A program made the position numbers and the translations under genes. Positions 17,157 to 24,457 of a stretch of DNA of 64,000 bases are shown here, piece by piece. Source of the DNA: Chitinophaga sancti (lineage in GTDB: Bacteria > Bacteroidota > Bacteroidia > Chitinophagales > Chitinophagaceae); contig NZ_CP139247.1 of NCBI RefSeq assembly GCF_034087045.1, positions 3,870,001 to 3,934,000 of the forward strand. The letters are read 5' to 3'. Position 1 is the first letter of the stretch. Each line of letters starts with the position of its first letter. The notes beneath the pieces were generated by a model that was not told the DNA's origin, ran no database searches, and saw only the letters and a list, made by a program, of their open reading frames with translations.

Positions 17157-17687
17157 ATGAATATTAAATCCTTATTACCGTACGATCGTTATACCCTGAC
17201 TACCAGATTGAATGAGGGGGAAGTGAGGCGGAGACTGGAAGCCAATGTGGCTCCCCCAAAGAAACCTTTTAGCTTGTTGGTACAACGTTATGGGCTAAAA
17301 AAGAATATGACGGACAAGCCTTATGTAGGTGTGGTAGTAGGCCCTCGTTTTGAAATAGCGAGAGTCATTAACTACAAGAATTCTTTTCTGCCGGTTACCA
17401 AAGGGGAGATGAGTAATTTTCTTGGGCAGACGGAGATAAAGGTGAAAAGTAGTCCTCATCTGGCCGTCATGATATTTTCAGGCGTCTGGTTGTTCATGGT
17501 ATTGGTAGGTTGTGTGGCGGTTTTGGGAGCATCTATCAATGATGGGTTTGAGCCTGTGATGTTAATACCTTTTGGGATGTTTGTATTTGGTTGTTTACTA
17601 TTTACAATTCCTTATAAGTTGGAGGCGAAGAAGACGAAGCGATTTCTGGCGGAGTTGCTGGAAGCTGAGGAAGTTAAAGAAGGTTAA
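17157..17687 (+). CDS. Two-helix membrane protein of unknown function
   Basis: The 176-residue product has an N-terminal soluble domain (1-100) with a Leu-Leu-Pro-Tyr-Asp-Arg start and an RLNEGEVRRRL helix, then two membrane helices at about 102-125 and 133-150, and a charged tail. The arrangement resembles hypothetical proteins seen in many Bacteroidota, but I cannot name the family. It starts one base after the xthA stop, so it is the last gene of the FUSC/xthA operon. Confidence 0.75.
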   Translation: MNIKSLLPYDRYTLTTRLNEGEVRRRLEANVAPPKKPFSLLVQRYGLKKNMTDKPYVGVVVGPRFEIARVINYKNSFLPVTKGEMSNFLGQTEIKVKSSPHLAVMIFSGVWLFMVLVGCVAVLGASINDGFEPVMLIPFGMFVFGCLLFTIPYKLEAKKTKRFLAELLEAEEVKEG

Positions 17688-17833
17688 AATGCTATTTGGG
17701 AAGTGTATCATTATAAATTTAGTCAAGCCGGCCCCAGGACCCTGCTTTACCTTTTGATTCGTTGCACTTTTAGTGATATATAGTTAGCCGAAGATATTTG
17801 AATACCTTACCGGAAGAATAATTTAAATTATAC

Positions 17834-18154
17834 ATGATAGCCCGTACACCCACACCACCCTATTACGCAGTTATATTTACATCACTCAGAACGGAGGTAG
17901 AAGAAGGTTACAAAGACACTGCTACCCTGATGGTGGAACTGGCGCAGGCACAGCCAGGATATTTGGGCGTGGAGCCTGCACGCGATGGAGTGGGCATTAC
18001 CGTTTCTTATTGGGAGAGCCTTGAAGCAATCCGTAACTGGAAGCAACAGGCGGATCACCTGATTGCGCAGCAGCTGGGGCGGGAGAAATGGTATGAGCAG
18101 TATAAGACGAGGATTTGCCTGGTAGAAAGAGATTATGGTTTTGATAAAGAATAA
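17834..18154 (+). CDS. ABM-family (antibiotic biosynthesis monooxygenase) protein
   Basis: The 106-residue protein has the dimeric alpha/beta-barrel signature YYAVIFTSL, QPGYLGVEPARDGVGITVSYWES and IRNWKQQADH with a conserved C-terminal WYEQYKTRICLVER. Small ABM proteins act as cofactor-free monooxygenases or heme-degrading-type enzymes; the substrate is unknown. The gene stands alone, with about 145 bp of plain sequence before it. Confidence 0.88.
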   Translation: MIARTPTPPYYAVIFTSLRTEVEEGYKDTATLMVELAQAQPGYLGVEPARDGVGITVSYWESLEAIRNWKQQADHLIAQQLGREKWYEQYKTRICLVERDYGFDKE

Positions 18155-18255
18155 TATATTTTATGAACGTTGATGGCTAGTCGTATAGCAGTATGAGTGG
18201 TCTGAAAGGCTTGAATTAAGTTCCGACATTTGACTTTATAAATATTTACTATACT

Positions 18256-19233
18256 ATGAGGGTCTTATTGCTGCTTTCTTATCTAACGGTAAGTTCGTTA
18301 TTTTGTGCTGCGCAGGCGCCTTTGCCTGCAAAAAATCTAAGTATTTTCGGAAGGGGGATGTATCCTGGGGATGATTCTACCTATGCATTATTGCAGGAGG
18401 CGGGTTTTAATACCGTGTTGTTATCCAGCTTTTATATTCATGGAGATGGAGATCTGTATTCCGGGGATGATAATCAGCATCCCGTGATCCATGATGGAAA
18501 GTGGGTAGGGGATACGGCTTACCTGAGAAGGGTCGCAGCGTTAAAGAAGGGGGCGAGGATTGAGATCCTGCTGGAAGGAAGATGGTACAATCAGCCACCG
18601 AATACGTTTGATTTTATGAGAGATTGGGTAGATTCAACTAAACAGGTACCGGGTGTGGTGACAGGAGTGGGTGATAACAGTACATTGTTTACCATTTGTA
18701 AAGTGTTGAAAGAAGTGGTGGGTGCCGATGCATTTTGTATAGATGATGAATCCGTGTATGATAGTCATTCTATCATAGAGATGGGTAAGATAGCGGCGAG
18801 ATTAAACATGCATATGACGTTGTGTCCGTTCAGGGTGAATGAGTTTTGGAGTACTGTGTTGAAGAATACAGATCCGAAGGTAGTGGACGCGATTTATTTG
18901 CAATGTTATGATGGAGGGAGGAATGCGAATCCCGGGTTATGGAAGAATGCGATGAATCCAGTACAGCCGGTATATCCGATATTTATGTGCAGAGGATCGT
19001 TCAGTACCTGTGGCACATCGCATAATAGTAAGACGGTGGAGGAGATAAAGGGAGAGATGATCAGGTTTAAAAAAGACTATCCTGAGATGAGTGGTGCATG
19101 TATCTGGCAGATGGCGGATGTGAAGAATTTTGTAAAGAATAATTGTGCGGTGGTAGACCCATCATCCGGTACGGCAAGATCAGTAAAAGAGTTTTTGGCG
19201 CAGATAAAAGGGGCATTATCAACAGGTCTTTAA
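18256..19233 (+). CDS. Secreted GH18-like TIM-barrel protein with altered catalytic motif
   Basis: The 325-residue product has a signal peptide (cleavage near CAAQ). Strand-like segments fit a GH18 chitinase barrel: GFNTVLLSSFY, ARIEILLEG, ADAFCIDDE, MHMTLCPF, AIYLQCYDGG and ACIWQMAD. The GH18 motif DxxDxDxE corresponds to Asp158-x-x-Cys161-x-Asp163-x-Glu165, so the first Asp, third Asp and the catalytic Glu are kept while the middle Asp is Cys. The YDGG segment parallels the family's substrate-assist tyrosine region. The assignment rests on pattern reading only; it may be a lectin-like or unusual hydrolase. Confidence 0.6.
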   Translation: MRVLLLLSYLTVSSLFCAAQAPLPAKNLSIFGRGMYPGDDSTYALLQEAGFNTVLLSSFYIHGDGDLYSGDDNQHPVIHDGKWVGDTAYLRRVAALKKGARIEILLEGRWYNQPPNTFDFMRDWVDSTKQVPGVVTGVGDNSTLFTICKVLKEVVGADAFCIDDESVYDSHSIIEMGKIAARLNMHMTLCPFRVNEFWSTVLKNTDPKVVDAIYLQCYDGGRNANPGLWKNAMNPVQPVYPIFMCRGSFSTCGTSHNSKTVEEIKGEMIRFKKDYPEMSGACIWQMADVKNFVKNNCAVVDPSSGTARSVKEFLAQIKGALSTGL

Positions 19234-19234
19234 G

Positions 19235-19294
19235 CTGGCAACATGGCCTATAAACTAGCAGCATGTCCTATAAACTGGCCGCATGGCTTTAAAT
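19235..19294. repeat. Three 20-bp tandem repeats after the GH18-like gene
   Basis: Units of exactly 20 bp start at 19235, 19255 and 19275, based on CTGGCAACATGGCCTATAAA with two to five changes each. The array begins 2 bp after the GH18-like stop codon and leads into two large palindromes whose first arm begins with the same CTGGCC. Confidence 0.8.
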
Positions 19295-19300
19295 TAACTA

Positions 19301-19343
19301 CTGGCCTTTTAAATTGCCTGCTGCAGGCAATTTAAAAGGCCAG
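19301..19343. other. Perfect 43-bp palindrome (21-bp arms)
   Basis: Arms at 19301-19321 and 19323-19343 are perfectly complementary around a single central T at 19322. The core is TTTTAAATTGCCTGC and its complement. It could form a long hairpin or cruciform. No T-tract follows on the plus strand, so ordinary termination is not the best explanation on its own. Confidence 0.9.
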
Positions 19344-19346
19344 CGC

Positions 19347-19391
19347 CTAAATGCCAATGCCGATTGCGTAGCAATCGGCATTGGCATTTAG
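19347..19391. other. Perfect 45-bp inverted repeat (21-bp arms, GTA loop)
   Basis: Arms at 19347-19367 and 19371-19391 are perfectly complementary with a 3-base loop. It begins 3 bp after the previous palindrome and has an unrelated arm sequence. Together they form a double hairpin block in an intergenic region of 600 bp. The following bases 19392-19735 contain no gene that I can support. Confidence 0.9.
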
Positions 19392-19735
19392 TTATTAAAT
19401 CACAGAAAATAGTCTTCAAGATTATATTGTTTCCTCTACAGCAGGGAAAAATTTCCAGATTATGGAAGGAATCCTTCCTATTTAATAATTAAAATACATT
19501 GAATTTCAATTAGTTGCATTGTTATTGGCCAATTGGCATCCATTTCGCATTATACTATACAGAGAATGAGAAATAATCAAACCTTTTTCCAATTGGAACA
19601 CTCCGGGGTTCTTTAGGACTCCGGGGATTGTTCCTCAGAAGACAAACGACGAAGCTAAAGCCTTACATAATTAATGCTGACTTTTTGGGGGAATGCTAAA
19701 GAGGAGGGAGCGAAAGCTTCCTCCATCTTTCTTTT

Positions 19736-19830
19736 AAGCCCTTTCAGAAAGCCTTTATTCAAAAAGCACTCTTTCCAGAAAATCCCTTTCCAGAAAACCT
19801 TTTTCCAGAAAATCCCTTTTTTTGAAATCT
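19736..19830. repeat. Degenerate 16-18-bp repeats (TTTCCAGAAAA core)
   Basis: CTTTCCAGAAAAtCC-like units recur around 19770, 19787 and 19804, with weaker copies before and after. They end just short of the stop codon of the oxidoreductase gene on the minus strand. A 143-codon plus-strand frame through this region is not protein-like. Confidence 0.65.
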
Positions 19831-19835
19831 CTTAT

Positions 19836-20840
19836 TTAAAAACTCACCACCAGTTTACCAAAATGCCCACCGCTTTCCAGTTCCCTGAATGCCGTTTGCA
19901 CCTCTTCAACAGGAAATACCTTATCAATCACTGGCCTGATCCCCGCTTTCAACAACCCCTTAAAACTCTCCCTGCTACCCACCGCAAACCCTGCGATCCG
20001 CTTAAAATTCAAGTTCAGATCTCCATACACATCCAGTGTAATCGCAGACCCTGTCAGCCCACCGGCAGTACATACCAGTCCATTCACCTTCACCGCCTGC
20101 AATGATTGCCGGATCGTATCCTTACCGCCTACATCCAGGGTCACATCTGCCCCGAGCCCTCCTGTAAGTCGTAACACCTCCTCCTGCCACTGCGGATGTG
20201 TGATGTAATTGATCACTGCATCTGCACCTAATTCTTTTAACCTCATAGCTTTCGCATCAGAACTGGTCGTGGCTATCACCCTGGCTCCTGCCTGACGGGC
20301 TATCTGCAAGGCAAACATCGATACCCCACCGGTGCCCTGTACCAACACTGTTTGGCCTAATTGTATTTTGGCAATATTGATCAGCCCTTCCCATGCTGTC
20401 ACCCCTGCTACCGGCATGGTTGCCGCCTCCTCAAAGGAGAGGGAATCGGGGAGTTTTACCAGGCCATAATCAGGCACCGTTACATAATCCGCCATCACTC
20501 CTTGTATCTGCCAGCCAATACGTACCGCATCTTTTAATGGAATCCCATCCCCTGAAAGGAAATTCTGTACATAGGTCAGCGCTACCCTGTCACCCACCTG
20601 CCATTCACTCACCTTTTCGCCCACTGCTGTTACTATTCCCGCTCCATCGCAACCAGGTGTATATGGGAAAGGAAGTCCGGTCGGGAAGTCACCCTTCACG
20701 ATCATGAGGTCCAGAAAATTCAGCGACACTGCTTTTATATTCACCACCACTTCATGCGCTGCCGGTTGGGGGATACTTGTAGTGCCTACCTTGAGTGCTT
20801 CAATTCCAGTTTTGTCTAACTGTACGATTCTGTTTTGCAT
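19836..20840 (-). CDS. Zinc-independent MDR-family quinone oxidoreductase
   Basis: The 334-residue protein (ATG at 20840) is a medium-chain dehydrogenase/reductase of the quinone-oxidoreductase type: N-terminal GroES-like domain with SLNFLDLMIVKGDFP and TPGCDGAGIV, then a Rossmann domain with VLVQGTGGVSMFALQIARQAGARV and a C-terminal SGGHFGKLVV. It lacks the structural-zinc cysteines of alcohol dehydrogenases. It should reduce quinones or enones using NADPH. It is divergent from an HxlR regulator, which very likely controls it through the operator between them. A TTG seven codons upstream is less likely as start. Confidence 0.88.
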   Translation of the reverse strand: MQNRIVQLDKTGIEALKVGTTSIPQPAAHEVVVNIKAVSLNFLDLMIVKGDFPTGLPFPYTPGCDGAGIVTAVGEKVSEWQVGDRVALTYVQNFLSGDGIPLKDAVRIGWQIQGVMADYVTVPDYGLVKLPDSLSFEEAATMPVAGVTAWEGLINIAKIQLGQTVLVQGTGGVSMFALQIARQAGARVIATTSSDAKAMRLKELGADAVINYITHPQWQEEVLRLTGGLGADVTLDVGGKDTIRQSLQAVKVNGLVCTAGGLTGSAITLDVYGDLNLNFKRIAGFAVGSRESFKGLLKAGIRPVIDKVFPVEEVQTAFRELESGGHFGKLVVSF

Positions 20841-20899
20841 ATCCTTATTTTTGTATTGCAAAGTTGAAACCGTACAGAACGAAAGTCAAGTACCGGGAA

Positions 20900-20928
20900 T
20901 TTAATCACCAGGTGATAATTTAATCACC
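20900..20928. promoter_or_regulatory. Probable HxlR operator
   Basis: The gap between the two divergent genes contains the decamer TTTAATCACC twice (20900-20909 and 20919-20928), 19 bp apart. The first copy forms a near-perfect palindrome ATCACC-A-GGTGAT at 20904-20916. This arrangement suits binding of a dimeric winged-helix regulator. Its assignment to the adjacent HxlR protein is inferred from position. Confidence 0.6.
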
Positions 20929-20944
20929 TTTTAAGGTCTGAAAC

Positions 20945-21292
20945 ATGTATACAAGGAAAATCCCCCGTTTATATAATTGTTCGCTGGAAGTGACGATGGA
21001 AGTAATGGGCGGAAAATGGAAGCCGTTTATCATCTGTTACCTGCAGCATGGTCCAAAACGGCCCAGTGAACTGCTCAAAATGATCAATGGCGCCAGCAAA
21101 CGGGTGATCAGTCAGCAGCTGAAAGAGCTGGAAGACCACGAAATTGTCGCTAAGAACGTATATGCCGAAGTGCCGCTGCGTACGGAATACTACCTGACCG
21201 ACTTCGGAAATGAGCTGTTACCTGTCGTTTTGATGATGGAGCAATGGGGTAGAAAGTATCAGCCGCACCTGGAAAATAAGCGGACTGCCTGA
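20945..21292 (+). CDS. HxlR-family transcriptional regulator
   Basis: The 115-residue winged-helix protein has the family pattern LEVTMEVMGGKWKPFIICYLQHGPKRPSELLKMI, then ISQQLKELEDHEIVAKNVYAEVPLRTEYYLTDFGNELLPV. HxlR regulators often respond to quinones, aldehydes or related electrophiles and control a divergent detoxifying enzyme, which fits the adjacent quinone oxidoreductase. Its single N-terminal Cys, in the Tyr-Asn-Cys-Ser segment, sits where the redox-sensing Cys is found in some family members; a sensing role here is inferred. Confidence 0.92.
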   Translation: MYTRKIPRLYNCSLEVTMEVMGGKWKPFIICYLQHGPKRPSELLKMINGASKRVISQQLKELEDHEIVAKNVYAEVPLRTEYYLTDFGNELLPVVLMMEQWGRKYQPHLENKRTA

Positions 21293-21428
21293 TTCAAATT
21301 TTCACAATTTTTTTACATTTAAATGTTGTGAGTTTACTAAATTGGCAGCCGTTTCATTTTAATAGGTAAGTAAATAACAATTATTTCAACCAGTATATAA
21401 TTTATTATTTATTAATCTCGAATTGGCA

Positions 21429-22268
21429 ATGTCAGCTACTACAACAAAGCATCAGCGCCGGATGACGCGCAGTCTGTATTTATTCGTATTATTATTCAGC
21501 AACCAGGTCTGGGCACAGGCAGTCAACAAATCTTCTCCACCGTTCACTGCCAGATTAATGAACATCGAGGCCGCAGCCAACACCACGTTTAACTACAATA
21601 CCAAATTAAAAAACGTAGCACCCGTATCCAGGGTATTCCAGCTCTTTGCAGGATTGCCTCCCGGATGGAACGCGAATTTTAAGGTAGAAGGAATGTCGGT
21701 GACTTCTGTAAACATTGATTCCAACAGAACCGCAGATATTACCATCGAAATCGTTCCTACACTGGATACCAAACCAGGTAAATACGAAATCCCTGTTACC
21801 GCACTGGTCGGCTCAGATTCCCTGAAACTGAACCTGGAAGCGGTGATCAAAGGTACCTATGGCGTAAGCCTGACCACCCCAAGCGGTAAACTGAGTGAAG
21901 ATGTAACGGAAGGCAGTACAAAAGAACTGCAACTGGTCATTAAAAATACCGGCACCATCGCCCTGGACAACCTGGATCTCTCTGCACAGAATCCGTCTCA
22001 ATGGCAACTCACCTTTGCGCCTGCTAAGGTCCTCCACCTGGAAGCCGGTGCCGACACCACTATCGTAGCGACCCTGCAGGTGCCAGACAAAACACTGGCC
22101 GGCGACTACATGACCAACGTTACCGTAAGGAATAACAATGCCAATGCGAAAGCAGATTTTCGTATCACCGTCAAGACTTCTGTATTGACAGGCTGGCTGG
22201 GTCTGGTCATTATTCTGATCGCCCTGGGCGCTGTTTATTTCCTTATCCGTAAATATGGCAGGCGATAG
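21429..22268 (+). CDS. NEW3-domain membrane-anchored protein, ABC exporter partner
   Basis: The product (279 residues from ATG 21429) has a signal peptide, two Ig-like NEW3-type domains (about 45-130 and 140-240, the second with KNTGTIALDNL and TLAGDYMTNVTV), and one C-terminal membrane helix at about 250-270 followed by RKYGRR. It should sit with its domains outside the inner membrane. The gene is 6 bp upstream of an ABC ATPase and its permease, so it is probably the extracytoplasmic component of that transporter. The substrate is unknown. A TTG two codons earlier is a less likely start. Confidence 0.8.
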   Translation: MSATTTKHQRRMTRSLYLFVLLFSNQVWAQAVNKSSPPFTARLMNIEAAANTTFNYNTKLKNVAPVSRVFQLFAGLPPGWNANFKVEGMSVTSVNIDSNRTADITIEIVPTLDTKPGKYEIPVTALVGSDSLKLNLEAVIKGTYGVSLTTPSGKLSEDVTEGSTKELQLVIKNTGTIALDNLDLSAQNPSQWQLTFAPAKVLHLEAGADTTIVATLQVPDKTLAGDYMTNVTVRNNNANAKADFRITVKTSVLTGWLGLVIILIALGAVYFLIRKYGRR

Positions 22269-22274
22269 TACATT

Positions 22275-23288
22275 ATGGAACAACCAATTATAGAGATACA
22301 TGGGTTATCCAAAACCTATGGGTCTTTGAAAGCCGTCGATAATCTCAACCTCACCATTCAGCAGGGAGAGATCTTCGGACTGCTGGGACCTAATGGCGCC
22401 GGAAAATCGACCACTATATTAATGCTGCTGGGGCTTACAGAGCCTACAGCTGGTACCGCTCACATCTGCGGATTGAATGCTTCCCGCCATCCCATTCCTG
22501 TAAAACGAAAGGTGGGTTACATGCCGGACAACGTTGGTTTTTACAACGAACTCTCTGCACTGGAAAACCTGAAATACATCGGCAGACTGAATGACATTCC
22601 TGAAGATGAAGTGGAAGCTGCTGCCCGTGAAATGCTCATTTCCGTAGGCCTGGAAGCCGCTATTCACAAGAAAGCCGGCACCTTTTCCCGTGGTATGAAA
22701 CAGCGACTGGGACTGGCAGATGTATTGATCAAACGCCCGGAAGTGATCATTCTCGATGAACCTACTTTGGGAATTGATCCAGCAGGTGTAAAAGATTTCC
22801 TGGAACTGATCAGGAGACTGAACCAGGAGCAGGGCATCACCATTCTCTTATCTTCTCATCACCTGCACCAGGTACAGCAGGTTTGCAGCAGAGTGGGCAT
22901 TTTCGTAGGCGGACACCTGTTAGCCGACGGAAGTGTGGAAACACTGGCGGCTAACCTGTTCAAAGCTGATCCACACGTAGTACAGGTTACGCTGCAAAAC
23001 GCAGCAGGCTTGTCGGAACAGGACCTACTGCAATTGCCGGGTGTTACGAAAGTAAACATCGTGGATGCAGCGGTGGAGATTTCCGGGCAGGCAGACAATA
23101 CCCCTGACATTGTACGATACTTTGTACATAAGGGATATGATGTAACCGGCGTGCAAAAACGGACGTATGGTCTGGATGAAATTTATCAACGTTATTTTGA
23201 AAATAATTTAAAGGAAAACGAGGTACAAAATGAAAAGTCTACTGGCTTATTCCAAAGGTCATTCCTTGGCAGGTTCAAAAAGCGTTAG
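22275..23288 (+). CDS. ABC transporter ATP-binding protein (NosF-like)
   Basis: The 337-residue protein has Walker A GPNGAGKST (38-46), a Q-loop region after it, signature FSRGMKQRLG, Walker B VIILDEP and the switch His in LLSSHHLHQVQQ. A C-terminal domain of about 100 residues follows, as in NosF/CcmA-type ATPases that partner ABC-2 permeases. Its 3' end overlaps the permease gene by 59 bp in another frame, which implies tight coupling. With the upstream NEW3 protein it forms a three-gene exporter. Confidence 0.92.
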   Translation: MEQPIIEIHGLSKTYGSLKAVDNLNLTIQQGEIFGLLGPNGAGKSTTILMLLGLTEPTAGTAHICGLNASRHPIPVKRKVGYMPDNVGFYNELSALENLKYIGRLNDIPEDEVEAAAREMLISVGLEAAIHKKAGTFSRGMKQRLGLADVLIKRPEVIILDEPTLGIDPAGVKDFLELIRRLNQEQGITILLSSHHLHQVQQVCSRVGIFVGGHLLADGSVETLAANLFKADPHVVQVTLQNAAGLSEQDLLQLPGVTKVNIVDAAVEISGQADNTPDIVRYFVHKGYDVTGVQKRTYGLDEIYQRYFENNLKENEVQNEKSTGLFQRSFLGRFKKR

Positions 23289-24231
23289 TCCTTTTTGGGT
23301 CATGGTAAAGAAGGAGGTGGCTGACCAGGTGCATAGCTGGCGGTTCATCATTATGGCCCTGTTGATCCTGCTCACCTGGATAGGATCGATGTATGTATCG
23401 CTGTCCAATATCAGGGCGGCGATGGAGAATGTACGGGAGCAGGATACCGTGTATTTTTACCTGAAATTACTGACCACAACAGACCGGTCATTACCACCGT
23501 TTCATGTATTCATCGGGTTCTTAGGGCCTTTGCTGGGCATTGCTTTAGGCTTTGATGCGATCAATGCTGAGCAGAGCAATGGTACGCTGATCCGGTTGAT
23601 GGCGCAACCTGTATACAGGGATTCGTTGTTGAATGCGAAGTTCACCGGATCACTGATCGTAGTGAGTATCCTGTTCTTTTCACTGAACATGCTGATGGTA
23701 GGCGGGGGTATGCTGATCACCGGTGTACATATAGAAGGCGCTGAGTTTGTGCGCATACTTTGCTTTGTGGTATTGAGTGTAATTTATGTGGCGTTCTGGC
23801 TAAACCTCTCCATATTATTATCAGTGAAGTTTAAACAATCGGCTACTTCGGCATTGACGGCGATTGCCATCTGGTTGTTTTTTACGGTGTTTTATCCTAT
23901 CCTGGTACAGATTATCCTAAAAGGAATCTTACCTGATCCGAATACTCTGAGTCCGGAGCAAATGGTGATCTACAACCAGATCAGGCACAACTTCCTGCTT
24001 GTGATACCGAGCCAGATGTATGCAGATGGAACGACAACGTTGTTAATGCCGGTGGTAAGGAGTATGGGACCTTTGTCGATGGAGCAGATGGCGATGGCGG
24101 TGCCATCACCCTTGCCATTGAGAGAGAGCCTGTTGATCACCTGGCCGCAGGTGAGTGGGTTGATAGCGGCTACCGTGGCCTGCTTTGCCCTGTCTTACTG
24201 GTTATTTATGAGAAGAGAGATCAGAACTTAA
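23230..24231 (+). CDS. ABC-2 type permease (NosY-like)
   Basis: The 333-residue protein has six membrane segments and the NosY-type motif FDAINAEQSNGTLIRLMAQP with YRDSLLNAKF after it. It should form the membrane channel for the preceding ATPase. The start is taken as ATG 23230, giving 59 bp of overlap with the ATPase gene; an ATG at 23302 just before the KKE helix would remove the overlap and is the alternative. The gene is followed by an 11-bp tandem repeat and a strong terminator. Confidence 0.87.
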   Translation: MKSLLAYSKGHSLAGSKSVSPFWVMVKKEVADQVHSWRFIIMALLILLTWIGSMYVSLSNIRAAMENVREQDTVYFYLKLLTTTDRSLPPFHVFIGFLGPLLGIALGFDAINAEQSNGTLIRLMAQPVYRDSLLNAKFTGSLIVVSILFFSLNMLMVGGGMLITGVHIEGAEFVRILCFVVLSVIYVAFWLNLSILLSVKFKQSATSALTAIAIWLFFTVFYPILVQIILKGILPDPNTLSPEQMVIYNQIRHNFLLVIPSQMYADGTTTLLMPVVRSMGPLSMEQMAMAVPSPLPLRESLLITWPQVSGLIAATVACFALSYWLFMRREIRT

Positions 24232-24267
24232 TGGTTGTCATTGTCTTGCATCAACCTTCTATAAGCT

Positions 24268-24322
24268 TTGTTCGACCGTTGTTCGACTGTTGTTCGACGC
24301 TTCTTCGATGCTTCTTCGACTG
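24268..24322. repeat. Five 11-bp tandem repeats
   Basis: Units based on TTGTTCGACNG start at 24268, 24279, 24290, 24301 and 24312, exactly 11 bp apart; the last two have TTCTTCGA. The array lies between the permease stop and its terminator. The period is close to one helical turn. Confidence 0.85.
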
Positions 24323-24356
24323 TTCTATAACCTCATACTGATTTCCAACCTGTTAT

Positions 24357-24405
24357 AATTAAAAAAAATGCTTCTGTCTATAGGATAGAAGCATTTTTTT
24401 TAATT
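24357..24405. terminator. Strong terminator after the ABC operon
   Basis: Perfect 19-bp arms (24357-24375 and 24387-24405), A-rich on the left and T-rich on the right, enclose an 11-nt loop. The run of eight T's makes it a good intrinsic terminator in both directions. Confidence 0.9.
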
Positions 24406-24457
24406 GTATATTTCATTTGAATACCTATTATTCATTTATCTCTCAAAATTAACCGGC

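Noticed and set aside
19674..20105. 143-codon plus-strand open frame
   Set aside because: It overlaps the degenerate repeat and the 3' half of the oxidoreductase on the other strand; the peptide is low-complexity and basic.
24404..24457. Upstream in-frame ATG for the GH43-lectin gene
   Set aside because: It overlaps the terminator arm and would bury the lipoprotein signal; ATG 24458 gives a proper lipobox.
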